Source: a virus
Direction: 5' to 3' (one strand)
Virus record (IMG/VR): IMGVR_UViG_3300013286_000029
Span: 1 to 36,707 of that record
Length of the DNA stretch: 36,707 bases
Shown: one piece after another, positions 36,506-36,707 of the stretch
Position numbering within the stretch: the first letter of the stretch is position 1
How the letters are laid out: the number at the start of each line of letters is the position of its first letter
Translations under genes and position numbers: made by a program
The notes under the pieces: model-generated
What the model saw: only the letters and a program-made list of their open reading frames with translations
Databases searched by the model: none
What the model was told of the DNA's origin: nothing

Positions 36506-36707
36506 ATGAGCGTCACGCTGCTATTCCCATACGGCTCCTATGCAAAGGATGCGGTTGTCTCGTTGGATCGAGCCACAGAAGCGGCATTGGTTGCCCAAGG
36601 ACGAGCGACATACAGCACGAACCCGGGTTCGGTGTTTGCGCCACTAACGCCAATCGAGCAGCAGGGCCTGCGAGATATTTTGCCGCAAGGTCAAGCCCTG
36701 GTGTCAG
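36506..36707 (+). CDS. Small decoration-module paralogue, cut by the window edge
   Basis: The ATG at 36506 directly follows the gp4-like stop (TAAATG). 67 residues are visible and the frame stays open to the edge, closing at 57-59 if the map is circular. The start MSVTLLFPYGSYAKDAVVSL, followed by TEAALVAQGRATYS, repeats the N-terminal module of the 35350 protein (LL--Y----VV--D--TEAAL--QG-AT-S). It has a C-terminal helical segment (LTPIEQQGLRDILPQGQALV). Possibly a second decoration or a head-tail minor protein. Confidence 0.65.
   Translation, partial: MSVTLLFPYGSYAKDAVVSLDRATEAALVAQGRATYSTNPGSVFAPLTPIEQQGLRDILPQGQALVS

Overview
The window looks like the complete, circularly closed genome of a temperate, short-tailed (P22-like, podovirus-type) phage of a GC-rich proteobacterium. 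The protein families and gene style suggest a Burkholderiales/Comamonadaceae host, but that is inference. No host gene is visible. The reading frame open at the right edge (from 36506) continues in frame across the junction into base 1 and stops at 57-59, so the ends appear to be adjacent on a circular map.

Layout. (i) Late operon, + strand, 28283 to the right end and on through 1-12425: a Holliday-junction-type nuclease, a Q-like regulator followed by a terminator, terminase small and large subunits, a GNAT-like protein, P22-type portal, scaffold, P22-type coat, a decoration-like protein, a gp4-like adaptor, a small paralogue of the decoration protein, gp10-like tail hub, three tail or ejected proteins including a HEXXH metallopeptidase, three ejection proteins in the gp7/gp20/gp16 slots, tailspike, and a lysis cassette (muramidase plus four membrane proteins). 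(ii) Integration: candidate attP with many TGCTAC repeats, then a tyrosine integrase. (iii) Leftward early operon, - strand, 21287 down to 13515: small proteins, ERF annealing protein, Gp157, Ref-like nuclease and NinB, nearly all joined by 4-bp start/stop overlaps. (iv) Control region 21337-22320: a repressor without a cleavage domain and a Cro-like protein, with a shared 12-bp operator at both early promoters. (v) Rightward early operon 22318-27496: GIY-YIG-like and HNH proteins, RepB-type primase fused to a RepA-like helicase, and a dense GGGAC/GTCCC repeat cluster that is a good origin candidate. (vi) A small - strand island with its own promoter (27535-28148).

The outstanding feature is at 14199-17640. 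The distal part of the leftward early operon is an integron gene-cassette array inside the phage genome. Five full attC sites (57-126 bp, RYYYAAC/GTTRRRY ends, imperfect stems with the unpaired extra bases typical of attC) and one collapsed site separate - strand cassettes. These encode an orphan DNA methyltransferase, a ribbon-helix-helix module with its own promoter, a HEXXH metallopeptidase resembling a virion gene of this same phage, and unknown small proteins. For every cassette the 7-base box at its start is the exact complement of the box opening its own attC, as expected if each cassette was once a free circle. No integron integrase is present, so it is a CALIN-type array (attC sites lacking integrase) that would depend on a host IntI for exchange, and it is placed to be read from the phage early promoter.
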